A model generated the notes under the pieces. That model saw only the letters and a list, made by a program, of their open reading frames with translations. It ran no database searches and was not told the origin of the DNA. Both the position numbers and the translations under genes were made by a program. A DNA stretch of 64,000 nt from Microcystis aeruginosa FD4 (GTDB lineage Bacteria; Cyanobacteriota; Cyanobacteriia; Cyanobacteriales; Microcystaceae): NCBI RefSeq assembly GCF_009792235.1, contig NZ_CP046973.1:1-64000 (forward strand). Direction: 5' to 3'. This document shows, in pieces, positions 52,590 to 61,535 of the stretch (positions are counted from its first letter, which is position 1; each line of letters opens with the position of its first letter).

Positions 52590-53993
52590 ATGACAGAATT
52601 TCGCATCGAGAAAGACAGCATGGGAGAAATTCCCGTACCTGCCGATAAACTTTGGGGAGCGCAGACCCAAAGATCCCTACAATACTTTAGTATCGGTGAT
52701 AATCTCATGCCCCGGGAGATGATCCGGTCCTATGCCATTCTCAAAAAAGCCTGTGCAATTGTCAATCAGCAAAAACAGCGCTTGAGTGAGGAGAGAAAAA
52801 ACCTTATCTGTCAAGTCTGCGATGAAATTTTAGCCGGACAACACGCGGATAACTTTCCCCTCTACGTTTGGATGACGGGAAGTGGCACCCAGTTTAACAT
52901 GAACATCAACGAAGTCATCTCCAATCGTTGCAGTCAACTGACGGGGAATCCTTTGGGTAGCAAAACTCCCGTGGATCCCAACGATCATGTTAATATGTCC
53001 CAATCGACTAATGATTCCTTTCCCTCGGCCATGTATATTGCCGTTGCTTTGGCAGTCAAGGAAAAATTAATTCCCAGTCTGCAACTATTACGGAATAGTC
53101 TCGATGAAAAGGCGCAATTATGGGCAAATATAGTTAAAATTGGTCGCACTCACCTACAGGATGCCACCCCTTTAACCCTCGGACAAGAATTCTCAGGTTA
53201 TGTGGGTTTATTAGATGATGGCAGCGATTGGCTAGAAAAATGTTTAGAAAAAGTCTATCGTTTATCCTTGGGAGGAACAGCAGTGGGTACGGGAATTAAT
53301 GCTCCTCTCGGTTTTGCTGAAGATGTGGCTGCCGAAATCGCTAATCTGACCAAATTACCCTTTATTACCGCTCCTAATAAGTTTACCGTGCAAGGTTCCC
53401 ACGATGCTCTGGTTTTCTTGAGCGGGGGACTGAAAACTATCGCTAGTTCCCTCTATAAAATTGCTAATGATATCCGTTTACTTAGCTGTGGTCCCCGTTG
53501 TGGAATCGGAGAATTACAGCTGCCGGAAAATGAACCGGGTTCTTCAATTATGCCGGGGAAAGTTAATCCCACCCAATGCGAAGCTTTATCGATGATAGCA
53601 GTGCAGGTGATGGCTAATGATTTAGCGGTGACGATGGGAGGTGCTGGGGGACATCTGGAGATGAATGTCTATAAACCGCTGTTGATTCATAATCTCATGC
53701 AGTCTATCCGTTTGCTCACTGATGGTTGCGCTAATTTCTGTCAGTTTCTGGTTAAGGGGATGACTGCTAATCAAAAACAAATTGAGACTTTTTTAAATCA
53801 ATCCTTGATGCTGGTGACTGCCTTAAGTCCCGTGATTGGCTACCAAAAGGCTGCCTACGTCGCTCATTATGCTCTAGAAAAGGATTTAACCCTGAAAGTG
53901 GCAGCCTTGCAACTAGGATACATCGAGGAAGATGATTTTGATCGCATTGTTGACCCCGCTAAGATGGTCAATCCCTACGTTGCCGATGGTTAA
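52590..53993 (+). CDS. fumC: Class II fumarate hydratase
   Basis: 467 residues, full length for the fumarase/aspartase superfamily. It converts fumarate and malate in the cytosolic TCA-type cycle. Landmarks: KDSMGEIPVPADKLWGAQTQ at the start, WMTGSGTQFNMNINEVI, DHVNMSQSTNDSFPSAM, GRTHLQDATPLTLGQE, GGTAVGTG, and the signature loop GSSIMPGKVNPTQCEA with its catalytic Ser region. GIGELQLPENEPGSS and NVYKPLLIHN complete the class II pattern rather than argininosuccinate lyase. A perfect promoter lies 90 bases upstream. It is convergent with the propeller gene on the other strand. Confidence 0.95.
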   Translation: MTEFRIEKDSMGEIPVPADKLWGAQTQRSLQYFSIGDNLMPREMIRSYAILKKACAIVNQQKQRLSEERKNLICQVCDEILAGQHADNFPLYVWMTGSGTQFNMNINEVISNRCSQLTGNPLGSKTPVDPNDHVNMSQSTNDSFPSAMYIAVALAVKEKLIPSLQLLRNSLDEKAQLWANIVKIGRTHLQDATPLTLGQEFSGYVGLLDDGSDWLEKCLEKVYRLSLGGTAVGTGINAPLGFAEDVAAEIANLTKLPFITAPNKFTVQGSHDALVFLSGGLKTIASSLYKIANDIRLLSCGPRCGIGELQLPENEPGSSIMPGKVNPTQCEALSMIAVQVMANDLAVTMGGAGGHLEMNVYKPLLIHNLMQSIRLLTDGCANFCQFLVKGMTANQKQIETFLNQSLMLVTALSPVIGYQKAAYVAHYALEKDLTLKVAALQLGYIEEDDFDRIVDPAKMVNPYVADG

Positions 53994-54075
53994 TTCTCTG
54001 AGGGGTTGACTGCCCTAAAAATCAGAGGTCGCAGGCAGGCACGGATTCCCATTATACATATAAGTATAAGGCAAG

Positions 54076-54100
54076 CGGCGGGATTTGTCAAGCCCCGCCG
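54076..54100. terminator. GC-rich hairpin between convergent genes
   Basis: A perfect 7-bp stem CGGCGGG / CCCGCCG with an 11-base loop, in the 120-base gap between the convergent stops of fumC and the propeller gene. It could stop both transcripts. No long T-run follows on either side (GGTCAAAATTT on the plus side). Confidence 0.5.
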
Positions 54101-54113
54101 GTCAAAATTTCTC

Positions 54114-56441
54114 CTAAACTTGGGTGATGATAACGAAGAAAACAAACAGAAAAATCATAAATGCTGCTGCCATGGGGAAGAAGGATTTAGGAAGATTAAT
54201 AACTTTCTCCAGTTTCAGGAAACCCACCAGAAAATAAGCGGCGATTGCCAGGAGAATTGGGATAACTAAGCGCAGGATTGTGCCAAGGGGACCAGAGAAA
54301 AACTCACCGATTTTATAGCGGGGTGTATTTTCTTCCGCGTGAGGAGGAATAGTTACACTTGTCCAAGTTTCTCCCCCATCGGTGGAACGAAAAACTGTAG
54401 TTTGAGCGCCACCAAAACCGAATAAAGTTTGATCTTGAGCGTAATTAGGAGAAAACTGGACGGAGATACCAGAGGAAGGGATACTATGAATTTTCACTAG
54501 GGGTATTTTAGGATCACCAATTGATTTAAAAGTTTCCCCGCCATCGGTAGATTTAAACAACCCATCTCCCTGTAAACTAACTATTACCGTGCGATCATTA
54601 GCATAATTAGGAGAGATAGCAATGGTTTCTACTGAGGTATTGGGATTAAACCCCGGTTTCTCTAATTTTGTCCAACTTTTAGCCCCATCTTTGCTGACAA
54701 ACAAACCAGAAATTGTCCCAGCAAAAATAGTTCCATCACTGGGATAATTGGGAGAAATTGCCAACTGCACATTAGCGGTTTTTGATAGGGGTGTTCCTTG
54801 AGTGACATTTTTCCAAGTTAGTCCACCATCAACACTTTGATAAATACCCTCCGTTCCCGTGACAAACAAAGTTTTATCCTTAGCAAAATCGGGGGAAGCT
54901 GCCATAGCAGGGGCATAATTACCGGAAATTCTGCCCACTTCACTGATATTTTTAACCGTATTTCCTCCATCGGTAGAACGAAATATTCTACCCTGCTGAT
55001 TGGTGAGAAAAAGAGTTTTATCCTTGGCAAAATCTGGAGAAGGAACTATCCGCGGACCGCGGACTCCTTCATCAATTTCGATAATTTTCCATAAATCACC
55101 ACCGTTATCGGATTTGGCAAATCTATTGCGTAAAAACCCAGCAAAAACAGTTCGATCTTCTCCATAGTTAGGAGAAAAGGCAATGTCAAAGAAACGCCGG
55201 GGATCTTGTCCTGATTCTTCGGGATCTTTACCAAGTCGATAAACCTCTAAACCGCGATTAATTGGTGTCCAAGTTTCCCCTTTATCCCGACTGATGAAGA
55301 TATTGCCTACATAATTAGCAATGACGACAGTACCATCCTGGGCATAATTAGGAGAAACCGCCATAGCGATAACTGTTCCCCGGGCTAAAGTTTCTATTTC
55401 CTGCCATTGTTTGCCGCTATCCGTGGTTTTAAATAAGCCATTAAATCCCCCTAAAAACATCGTATCTTCAACGACTTTTAAATCCATAAAATGGGGAACT
55501 TTATAATCATCAGCCTGTTTATCTTTGGTTAAACCCTCGCTCATCTTTGTCCAACTTTTGCCCCCATCTTGCGAAACATACATTCCGTCATACCAAGTAA
55601 TGGCATAAAGGGTTGAATTTTGGGCATACTGGGGAGAAATAACGATGTCTTCGATGATTTTATCTTTAATTCCTTCGTTAACGGCTTGGAAGGTTTTACC
55701 ATCATCAACGGTTTTAAAAATACCTGCTTCTTCTGTGCCGACAAAAAAGGTTTTATCCCTGTCTAAATTAGGAGAAAAAGCCATTGTATCTACTGCCCCC
55801 ACATTAGCGGGTAAGGTGAGATTTTGCCAAGTTTTCCCCCCATCGGAGGAAGTGTATAATTTACCCTGTTCATCCCCGAAAAAAATTCGCCCTGGATTGT
55901 TGGGAGTAATAGCTAGAGAGGTTATCAGTGCCGTGGTGGGAAAAATATTTGACCAATTTTTACCGCCATCTTCGGTTAAATAAACCCCTTTTTCTAATCC
56001 CACTGCTGCTGCTATATTAGGATCGGAAGGGGCAATTTGGACAAAGTTAATAAAATCAGTTTCTAAACCCTGATTAACTTTCTGCCAAGATTCCCCCGCA
56101 TCTTCACTTTTATAAATACCATTGGATCTTGAAGCTAAATAGAGAATATTTTTATTGAGGGGAGATAGGGATAGAGAACTTAATTCACCCGTATAATCTA
56201 AACCTTGAATTAATCTTGTCCAGTTGTTACCTCCATCGCTAGACTTATAAAAGTTATTTCGCACCAAGATATATACTGTATTATCTGTCTGGAAATCAGG
56301 AGAAACTTCCACTTGACTAATCACATCATGGGGACGATGGGCAAAAGCAGGATTACTCCAGAGACAAAAAACTGTAGCGATTATCAATAAAATGAGATGC
56401 AACTTGTGGGCGAATCTCAGCAAACTTTGGCGATTAATCAT
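54114..56441 (-). CDS. Exported, membrane-anchored Asp-box beta-propeller protein
   Basis: 775 residues. The signal peptide is about 1-34 (LHLILLIIATVFCLW then NPAFA). About fourteen Asp-box motifs of the form S-x-D-G-G-x-x-W follow (SSDGGNNW, TEDGGKNW, SQDGGKSW, STDGGETW), each after an SPNYAxDxT-like strand. This suggests two sialidase/Vps10-type propellers (BNR/YCF48-like). Two hydrophobic helices close the chain (RLVIPILLAIAAYFLVGFL and AAAFMIFLFVFFVIIT). Ycf48 assembles photosystem II, but that protein is about half this size, so the role here is open: a periplasmic or lumenal binding protein is inferred. No catalytic sialidase residues are recognised. The frame is intact. Confidence 0.8.
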   Translation of the reverse strand: MINRQSLLRFAHKLHLILLIIATVFCLWSNPAFAHRPHDVISQVEVSPDFQTDNTVYILVRNNFYKSSDGGNNWTRLIQGLDYTGELSSLSLSPLNKNILYLASRSNGIYKSEDAGESWQKVNQGLETDFINFVQIAPSDPNIAAAVGLEKGVYLTEDGGKNWSNIFPTTALITSLAITPNNPGRIFFGDEQGKLYTSSDGGKTWQNLTLPANVGAVDTMAFSPNLDRDKTFFVGTEEAGIFKTVDDGKTFQAVNEGIKDKIIEDIVISPQYAQNSTLYAITWYDGMYVSQDGGKSWTKMSEGLTKDKQADDYKVPHFMDLKVVEDTMFLGGFNGLFKTTDSGKQWQEIETLARGTVIAMAVSPNYAQDGTVVIANYVGNIFISRDKGETWTPINRGLEVYRLGKDPEESGQDPRRFFDIAFSPNYGEDRTVFAGFLRNRFAKSDNGGDLWKIIEIDEGVRGPRIVPSPDFAKDKTLFLTNQQGRIFRSTDGGNTVKNISEVGRISGNYAPAMAASPDFAKDKTLFVTGTEGIYQSVDGGLTWKNVTQGTPLSKTANVQLAISPNYPSDGTIFAGTISGLFVSKDGAKSWTKLEKPGFNPNTSVETIAISPNYANDRTVIVSLQGDGLFKSTDGGETFKSIGDPKIPLVKIHSIPSSGISVQFSPNYAQDQTLFGFGGAQTTVFRSTDGGETWTSVTIPPHAEENTPRYKIGEFFSGPLGTILRLVIPILLAIAAYFLVGFLKLEKVINLPKSFFPMAAAFMIFLFVFFVIITQV

Positions 56442-56575
56442 ACTTAAACTGCTAATATCGAGAATAAAAATTGACCTAATCTAGCAAAGGGCGATCAAGA
56501 TTTAACCGAGGGTTCTGTAAGAGTATAGACGAAAACGGCGATTATAACCATTACTAAAATCAGGCTTATTTGCTA

Positions 56576-57202
56576 TCAGCATAGATTAGAACCAATCTCT
56601 ACACTTTGATTATTGTAGAGACTCATTGCCTTTTGTAACCCTTGTTTGAGACCAAGTTCGATCGCTTTTCTGGACAAGTCTAACACTTTCAAGATCACTT
56701 CGTTTTCTTGGGGGGTGAATCGGCCTAAAACGTGGGAAATTGTCGCTTTTTCGGTTGATTTACCGATTCCTATGCGTAAACGAGCGAAGTTTTCCGTGCC
56801 AACGTGGGCAATCATCGATTTAATACCGTTGTGTCCGCCCGCCGATCCCGATAGACGGATTCTCAACCGGCCTAGGGGCAGATCCATATCATCGTAAATG
56901 ACTAAAATCGACTCTGGAGCTAGTTTATACCAGTCCAGCACCGCTCGCACCGATTGCCCGGAGCGATTCATATAGGTTTGGGGTTTCAAAAGACGAATTT
57001 TGCCCGGGAGAGAACTGTCACCCTCAGCGATAAAACCGTGAAATCGCTTATTTTCCTGCCAAGATAGCCCCCAATCCCGCGCTAATGCGTCCACAGCTTC
57101 AAAACCGATATTATGACGGGTGCGATCATATTTGGGTTCGGGATTACCCAAACCGATAATTAGCTGAGGAATGATTAAATTAGGGGTTTTATCGGAATTC
57201 AT
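56576..57202 (-). CDS. pth: Peptidyl-tRNA hydrolase
   Basis: 208 residues from the ATG at 57202. A GTG at 57247 would add 15 residues and sit only four bases past the DUF2811 stop; the ATG was chosen because the family starts close to IIGLGNPEPKY. Key residues are present: the catalytic His in RHNIGFEAVD, LLKPQTYMNRSG, the Asp in VIYDDMDLPLG, and SAGGHNGIKSMI. It releases tRNA from peptidyl-tRNA that drops off ribosomes. Full length for the family. Likely in one transcript with the DUF2811 gene just upstream. Confidence 0.95.
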   Translation of the reverse strand: MNSDKTPNLIIPQLIIGLGNPEPKYDRTRHNIGFEAVDALARDWGLSWQENKRFHGFIAEGDSSLPGKIRLLKPQTYMNRSGQSVRAVLDWYKLAPESILVIYDDMDLPLGRLRIRLSGSAGGHNGIKSMIAHVGTENFARLRIGIGKSTEKATISHVLGRFTPQENEVILKVLDLSRKAIELGLKQGLQKAMSLYNNQSVEIGSNLC

Positions 57203-57251
57203 AGGGGAAAATCGGGCTTTTAACCATGACCCGACTCTTATTATCACCGAA

Positions 57252-57476
57252 TTAGCACTCCGAGCGCTGGAACAAAGTTTCTAGATAAACCTTGGCACAG
57301 CTATTTTGCTCCTCAAAATTCATCCTTTCGGAGGATTGACAATTAAGTAGAAAAAATGATACGGCCGCCGTAAACACACCATCTTGATCCCAACCAGGGT
57401 GAGTTTCTAGATATTGTTGTAGGGATTGGTGGAGGATTTCGGGGATTTCTGCCAAGATACTGACTGATGTATTCAT
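57252..57476 (-). CDS. DUF2811 domain protein
   Basis: 74 residues. VSILAEIPEILHQSLQQYLE, THPGWDQDGVFTAAVSFFLL and a C-terminal CAKVYLETLF match the small cyanobacterial DUF2811 family (function unknown). Soluble, helical, with a WDQD core. It is immediately upstream of pth on the same strand, so coexpression with it is likely. Confidence 0.75.
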   Translation of the reverse strand: MNTSVSILAEIPEILHQSLQQYLETHPGWDQDGVFTAAVSFFLLNCQSSERMNFEEQNSCAKVYLETLFQRSEC

Positions 57477-57921
57477 AATCGTTTACCTCTGATCGGAAGT
57501 GGGGAAATCCCTGACTGGTGCAGTGGACAGTAAGGACTATTGTGAGCCAAGTTGGGGGGAGTTGCAATATTACCAGATGTAAAGGAATGCTTTAGAAAAA
57601 CTTAATATTTACGAAGGAATAAGGGTTAGAGCTAGATTTTATTTACTCAACTTAACAGTAACTCAGTATCTATCGATGGGAATTTTTACAGTCAAGATTA
57701 ATTTTTTCTCGAAGTAAGTGCCGATTATATCGCTGTTGCCTGTGGAAAAGTCTGGGTAAACTGTGGAAAACTTGGGAGTGAGTGGGGAAAGACTGGGGAA
57801 TGTATGGGGGAAAACATCGGGGAAAAATAAGATTTGCAAATTTTAATCCGTAGTGATGCTCAAATCCGATCCCTGATAGCTATCTCACAAGTCTGGGAAT
57901 CTCGACTCTGAATGCTGGCTG
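57477..57921. other. Gene-free interval of ~445 bp
   Basis: No ORF with family resemblance. It contains a run of related TGTGGAAAA, GTGGGGAAAGACTGGGGAA short motifs around 57739-57800, which look like degenerate tandem repeats. The promoter for DUF2811-pth must lie at its left end, but no hexamers stand out. Confidence 0.4.
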
Positions 57922-58323
57922 CTATGCTTTTACCACCAATACGGAACAGGTAGCTTCTGCCACCACGAGACTACTAACAGAATCTTCGATCACCCGTTGA
58001 ACTCCCGTTAATCCCCGGCTACCGATCAGGATCAGATCAGCATGATAGATATTAGCTAAACGAATAATTTCCTCCGCTGGATCGCCAAAGATGACTTCGA
58101 TTTCACTAGGGGCAGCAATCTGGGATTGATAGCAGCGCAATTGATCTTCAATGATCTCACGGGAGGAGTGAGGGCGATCCACTGGCGATTCATCTCCCTC
58201 CTTACCGAGGATATGGGTGAGGATGATGCGAGAATTTGCCGTTAGAGAAAGGGAATTCAAAGCATGAAGGACTCGAGGCGATAATTCCCCACAATCTAAG
58301 GCAACAACGATATTTTTAAACAT
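57922..58323 (-). CDS. Universal stress protein (UspA family)
   Basis: 133 residues, one Usp domain. NIVVALDCGELSPRVLHAL is the first strand and Asp; later LILIGSRGLTGVQRVIEDS and ATCSVLVVKA close the fold. ATP-binding members carry G-2x-G-9x-G-S/T; here GSRG is followed after nine residues by Asp-Ser instead of Gly-Ser. ATP binding may therefore be weak or lost. Stress-related regulation is the family role; the partner is unknown. Confidence 0.85.
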   Translation of the reverse strand: MFKNIVVALDCGELSPRVLHALNSLSLTANSRIILTHILGKEGDESPVDRPHSSREIIEDQLRCYQSQIAAPSEIEVIFGDPAEEIIRLANIYHADLILIGSRGLTGVQRVIEDSVSSLVVAEATCSVLVVKA

Positions 58324-58391
58324 TTTGACTAAATCCTGCCACTAAATAAATTTTCAATTAAGATTCCGGAGCAAAAAATCTATAGACAATT

Positions 58392-59237
58392 TTATAGGTT
58401 ATTGCGATCGGTTAGGATTTCGTAACCCGTGGCGGTTACTAGGACAGTATGCTCAAATTGAGCAGAGAGAGCATTATCCATCGTCACCACCGTCCAACGA
58501 TCGCGCAAAGTTCTGGTATGTTTAGAGCCCCCATTGACAATTGGTTCAATTGCCAGAGTCATCCCAGCGCGGAGTTTGACATTGGGTAACTGATGAGTGC
58601 GAAAATTAAATACCGAGGGTTCTTCGTGGAGATTTCTGCCGACTCCATGACCAGTAAAATCTTCTACCACCTGGAAACCGTTAGCTTGAACGTGATCTTC
58701 GATCGCTCCTGCAATATCGAGCAGATAATTGCCAGCTTTTACCTGATTTATGCCTTTATATAAAGCTTCTTCCGCCACGCGGATTAATTTTTCGGCTTTG
58801 GGAGAGACGGAACCGATCGCGATCGTGATACAGGAATCCCCATGATAACCTTGGTAGTAGGCCCCCGTATCTACCTTTAACACAGAACCGGCTTTGAGGC
58901 GTTTTTTCGGGCTAGGGATACCGTGAACGACTTCGTTATCGACGGAGGCACAAATCGAGGCAGGAAAGCCATAATAACCTTTAAAACTGGGAGTAGCACC
59001 CATTTCGCGGATACGTTTTTCTGCGTAGGCATCCAGAGCCGCCGTCGTCATTCCGGGTTGAGCGATCTCGGCAATTTCCTTGAGGACTGTGGCGGCAATT
59101 TTACCCGCTTGTCGCATAATAACGATTTCTGCGGCGGATTTGGTCTCGATTCCCCGGCGGCTTTTCTGTACTCGCGGCGAACCTACTTGCTCTGGGGTTT
59201 TAGTTTCGGGAAAAAGCAGCTTGGTTAGGATGTTCAT
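58392..59237 (-). CDS. map: Methionine aminopeptidase, type I
   Basis: 281 residues. It removes the initiator Met from nascent proteins. All five metal ligands are visible: Asp in VDTGAYYQGY, Asp in GYHGDSC, His in FTGHGVGRNL, Glu in AIEPIVNGG and Glu in AQFEHTVLVT. The substrate His lies in EVVHGIPSP. An N-terminal extension of about 30 residues (TKLLFPETKTPEQVG...KSRRGIETKSA) precedes the catalytic domain, as in some cyanobacterial paralogues. Whether this is the essential copy cannot be told from the window. Confidence 0.93.
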   Translation of the reverse strand: MNILTKLLFPETKTPEQVGSPRVQKSRRGIETKSAAEIVIMRQAGKIAATVLKEIAEIAQPGMTTAALDAYAEKRIREMGATPSFKGYYGFPASICASVDNEVVHGIPSPKKRLKAGSVLKVDTGAYYQGYHGDSCITIAIGSVSPKAEKLIRVAEEALYKGINQVKAGNYLLDIAGAIEDHVQANGFQVVEDFTGHGVGRNLHEEPSVFNFRTHQLPNVKLRAGMTLAIEPIVNGGSKHTRTLRDRWTVVTMDNALSAQFEHTVLVTATGYEILTDRNNL

Positions 59238-59328
59238 GGAGAGTTGGTTCAGAGTCTTTACTTAACTTAGCATTTTCCCGGCGATCGATGACTGCTCTGG
59301 AGAAATCAAAAATCTTCCCTTAGGTGAG

Positions 59329-59398
59329 GAGACTCCGAGACTCCGAGACAGGAGATGGGGAGGTAGGGAGATAGGGAGATAGGGAGTGGGGAGATGAG
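59329..59398. repeat. Short tandem repeats (GACTCCGA)2 and (GGGAGATA)n
   Basis: GAGACTCCGAGACTCCGAGA, then several GGGAGATA-type units, in the 342-base divergent gap between map and the thioredoxin gene. The remainder of that gap shows no gene or clear promoter. Confidence 0.8.
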
Positions 59399-59579
59399 GA
59401 TAAAAAAGACAAGAGACAACTATACTAGCCATAAAACCGAAAATTATCGCAAATTTATCTGAGTTTTAAGATATTTTGAGCCGATAGCACATCGAGAACT
59501 TACTTTTGCAGGAGAGCTAAGGGACATTTAGAAAAGCTATAGTAGGGAAAAGGCTATTTTTCTGGCGAGGTGACAATTT

Positions 59580-59897
59580 ATGGCAGTCAAAAAAGAGTTT
59601 TCCAGTTTTCAGGAACTGTTGCAAACCACTAATCTTCCCGTGTTAGTGGATTTCTATGCCACTTGGTGTGGTCCTTGTCAAATGATGGCCCCGATTCTAG
59701 AACAAACGGGAATGTATTTCAAAAATCGCCTACAAATTGTTAAAATTGATACAGACAAATATCCTAATTTAGCCACCAAGTACGGTATTCAAGCTTTACC
59801 GACTTTAGTAGTCTTTAAAAATGGTCAACCGATCGATCGAATCGAGGGAGTGGTGCAGGTTAACCAACTGGTTCAACATTTACAAACTCTGTTGTAA
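59580..59897 (+). CDS. Thioredoxin
   Basis: 105 residues, single domain, cytosolic. The active site WCGPC sits in VLVDFYATWCGPCQMMAPIL, with the cis-Pro in IQALPTLVVFKNG and the C-terminal helix VNQLVQHLQTLL. Canonical catalytic residues are all present. It reduces target disulphides using NADPH- or ferredoxin-thioredoxin reductase, which are not in this window. GAGGTGA lies six bases before the ATG. First of a probable four-gene run with DUF427, coaD and the coiled-coil gene. Confidence 0.93.
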   Translation: MAVKKEFSSFQELLQTTNLPVLVDFYATWCGPCQMMAPILEQTGMYFKNRLQIVKIDTDKYPNLATKYGIQALPTLVVFKNGQPIDRIEGVVQVNQLVQHLQTLL

Positions 59898-59930
59898 GAT
59901 GATTTTGAACCAGAACTAGGAGTTAGTGTC

Positions 59931-60215
59931 ATGGCCAAGGCGATTTGGAATGGTGCAGTGGTAGCGGAAAGCGATAACTGTGAAATTGTCGAGGGGAACT
60001 ACTATTTTCCCCCCGATACCATCAAAGCTGAATATTTTCAACCCAGTAACACCCATACCATTTGTTCTTGGAAAGGAGAGGCTAGTTATTATACTCTCAG
60101 GGTAAATGGACAAGACAATAAAGATGCCGCTTGGTATTATCCCGATCCTAAACCAAAAGCCCAAAATATTAAAGGATATATCGCTTTTTGGCGAGGTGTG
60201 CAGGTTGAGAAATGA
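59931..60215 (+). CDS. DUF427 domain protein
   Basis: 94 residues. AIWNGAVVAESDNCEIVEGN, YYFPPDTIKAEYF, HTICSWKGEASYYTL and AAWYYPDPKPKAQNIKGYIAFW match the DUF427 beta-fold, whose function is unknown. Full length for single-domain members. The stop overlaps the coaD start by four bases (ATGA), so translation is probably coupled. Confidence 0.9.
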   Translation: MAKAIWNGAVVAESDNCEIVEGNYYFPPDTIKAEYFQPSNTHTICSWKGEASYYTLRVNGQDNKDAAWYYPDPKPKAQNIKGYIAFWRGVQVEK

Positions 60216-60685
60216 TCGCCATCTACCCCGGCAGCTTCGATCCAGTTACACTCGGTCATTTAGATATTATCGAACGCAGTGTGCCACTATTCGAGCGAGT
60301 AATCGTGGCAGTTCTCTGCAATCCCCATAAAAACCCCTTATTTACCGTCGAAAAACGCATAGAACAGATCAGTTACTGTACAAAACACCTGAAAAACGTT
60401 GAGATAGACAGTTTTTCAGGATTGACGGTTGAATATGCCAGATTGAAAGGCGCTAAGGTACTTTTGCGGGGGTTGCGGGTCCTCTCGGACTTTGAAAAAG
60501 AACTGCAAATGGCACATACCAATAAAACTCTCTGGGAAGGAATCGAAACGGTTTTTTTAGCTACCACTAAAGAATATAGTTTTTTAAGTAGTAGTGTGGT
60601 TAAAGAAATCGCTCAATTCGGTGGCTCTGTCAGCCATCTAGTCCCAGAAAACGTTTCTAGAGATATTTACTCATACTATAGTTAA
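60212..60685 (+). CDS. coaD: Phosphopantetheine adenylyltransferase
   Basis: 157 residues, full length. It joins ATP and 4'-phosphopantetheine to dephospho-CoA in coenzyme A synthesis. The nucleotidyltransferase signature is IAIYPGSFDPVTLGHLDII with its T/HxGH-type His. Also present: VAVLCNPHKNPLFT, LLRGLRVLSDFEKELQMA and EYSFLSSSVVKEIAQFGG, the substrate-binding loops. Hexameric in known members. Overlaps DUF427 by four bases. Confidence 0.95.
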   Translation: MIAIYPGSFDPVTLGHLDIIERSVPLFERVIVAVLCNPHKNPLFTVEKRIEQISYCTKHLKNVEIDSFSGLTVEYARLKGAKVLLRGLRVLSDFEKELQMAHTNKTLWEGIETVFLATTKEYSFLSSSVVKEIAQFGGSVSHLVPENVSRDIYSYYS

Positions 60686-60721
60686 CATACTAGAATACAG
60701 CAATGAGGACGATCTGAACCT

Positions 60722-61381
60722 ATGGCGCGCCGAGAATCTAATGATCGCAGGAAAGCACTACCTAACACTTCTAATAGTGGGGTTCCCAGTCCACCCGTCG
60801 ATTTCGATATCTATCAGGATCTGGCGCGTCTGCAAGAGATGATTTTTGATAGTTTCCATATCCCCCTCACCCGTTGGACAATGATCGATGAGGGACAGAT
60901 TTCCGAACAGATAGATCTCATCTATGAAACCGTGCCACCAGCAGTACAGAAAGCTTTAGCAATTTTGCAGGAAGAACAGGAAATTATCACTAAAGCGGAG
61001 GAATACGCTCAACAAGTCCTTCGTTCCGCTCAACAAAGAGCCGCCCAAATTCTCGATGAGTCCGGTATTATTCAACAAGCAGAACGGCAGGCGGCCCAAA
61101 TTCGTCAACGGGTTCAGCAGGAGTGTGAATCCTTGCAACAACAAACCCTCGATGAAATCGAACAGATGCGTCACAGTACCATGCAGGAAGTGCAACAGTT
61201 ACGACAAAAAACCCAAGCTGAATGTCATGAAATTCAAAAAGGCGCTGACGACTATGCCGAAGCAGTTTTAGAACATCTTGATCAACAATTAGGGCAAATG
61301 TTACAGGTTATCCGCAACGGTCGTCAACAGGTAAGATCGAAACCAACATCCTCAAAAAATCTACCCGGAGAACGTCCTTAA
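60722..61381 (+). CDS. Coiled-coil protein, DivIVA/Cdv3-like possible
   Basis: 219 residues. The first 60 are basic then ordered (VDFDIYQDLARLQEMIFDSF). From about 85 to 200 it is an almost continuous coiled coil rich in Gln, Glu and Ala (QQRAAQILDESG, QAERQAAQIRQRVQQE). No membrane segment, no signal peptide. It lies 36 bases after coaD on the same strand. Cyanobacterial proteins of this shape include DivIVA-like division proteins and ATP synthase b-like proteins; position beside coaD is suggestive only. Function unassigned. Confidence 0.6.
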   Translation: MARRESNDRRKALPNTSNSGVPSPPVDFDIYQDLARLQEMIFDSFHIPLTRWTMIDEGQISEQIDLIYETVPPAVQKALAILQEEQEIITKAEEYAQQVLRSAQQRAAQILDESGIIQQAERQAAQIRQRVQQECESLQQQTLDEIEQMRHSTMQEVQQLRQKTQAECHEIQKGADDYAEAVLEHLDQQLGQMLQVIRNGRQQVRSKPTSSKNLPGERP

Positions 61382-61413
61382 TCAGTTATCAGTGATCAGT
61401 GATCAGTTATCAG
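61382..61413. repeat. Tandem TCAGTTATCAG / TCAGTGATCAG repeats
   Basis: Four imperfect units of the ATCAGTKATC palindromic motif directly after the stop of the coiled-coil gene. Typical short intergenic repeats. Confidence 0.8.
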
Positions 61414-61535
61414 ATGTAAGTTTTAAGTTAATTAGTGAGTTAGTTATCTTTATCCCTGATTACTGATTACTGTTTACCGAACACTGAAAAGAACCAAACC
61501 TCCGATTCCTCATCGATAACTGATCACGGAATTTC

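Noticed and set aside
54006..54269. 87-codon plus-strand ORF after fumC
   Set aside because: It crosses the convergent hairpin and the 3' end of the propeller gene, with no family resemblance.
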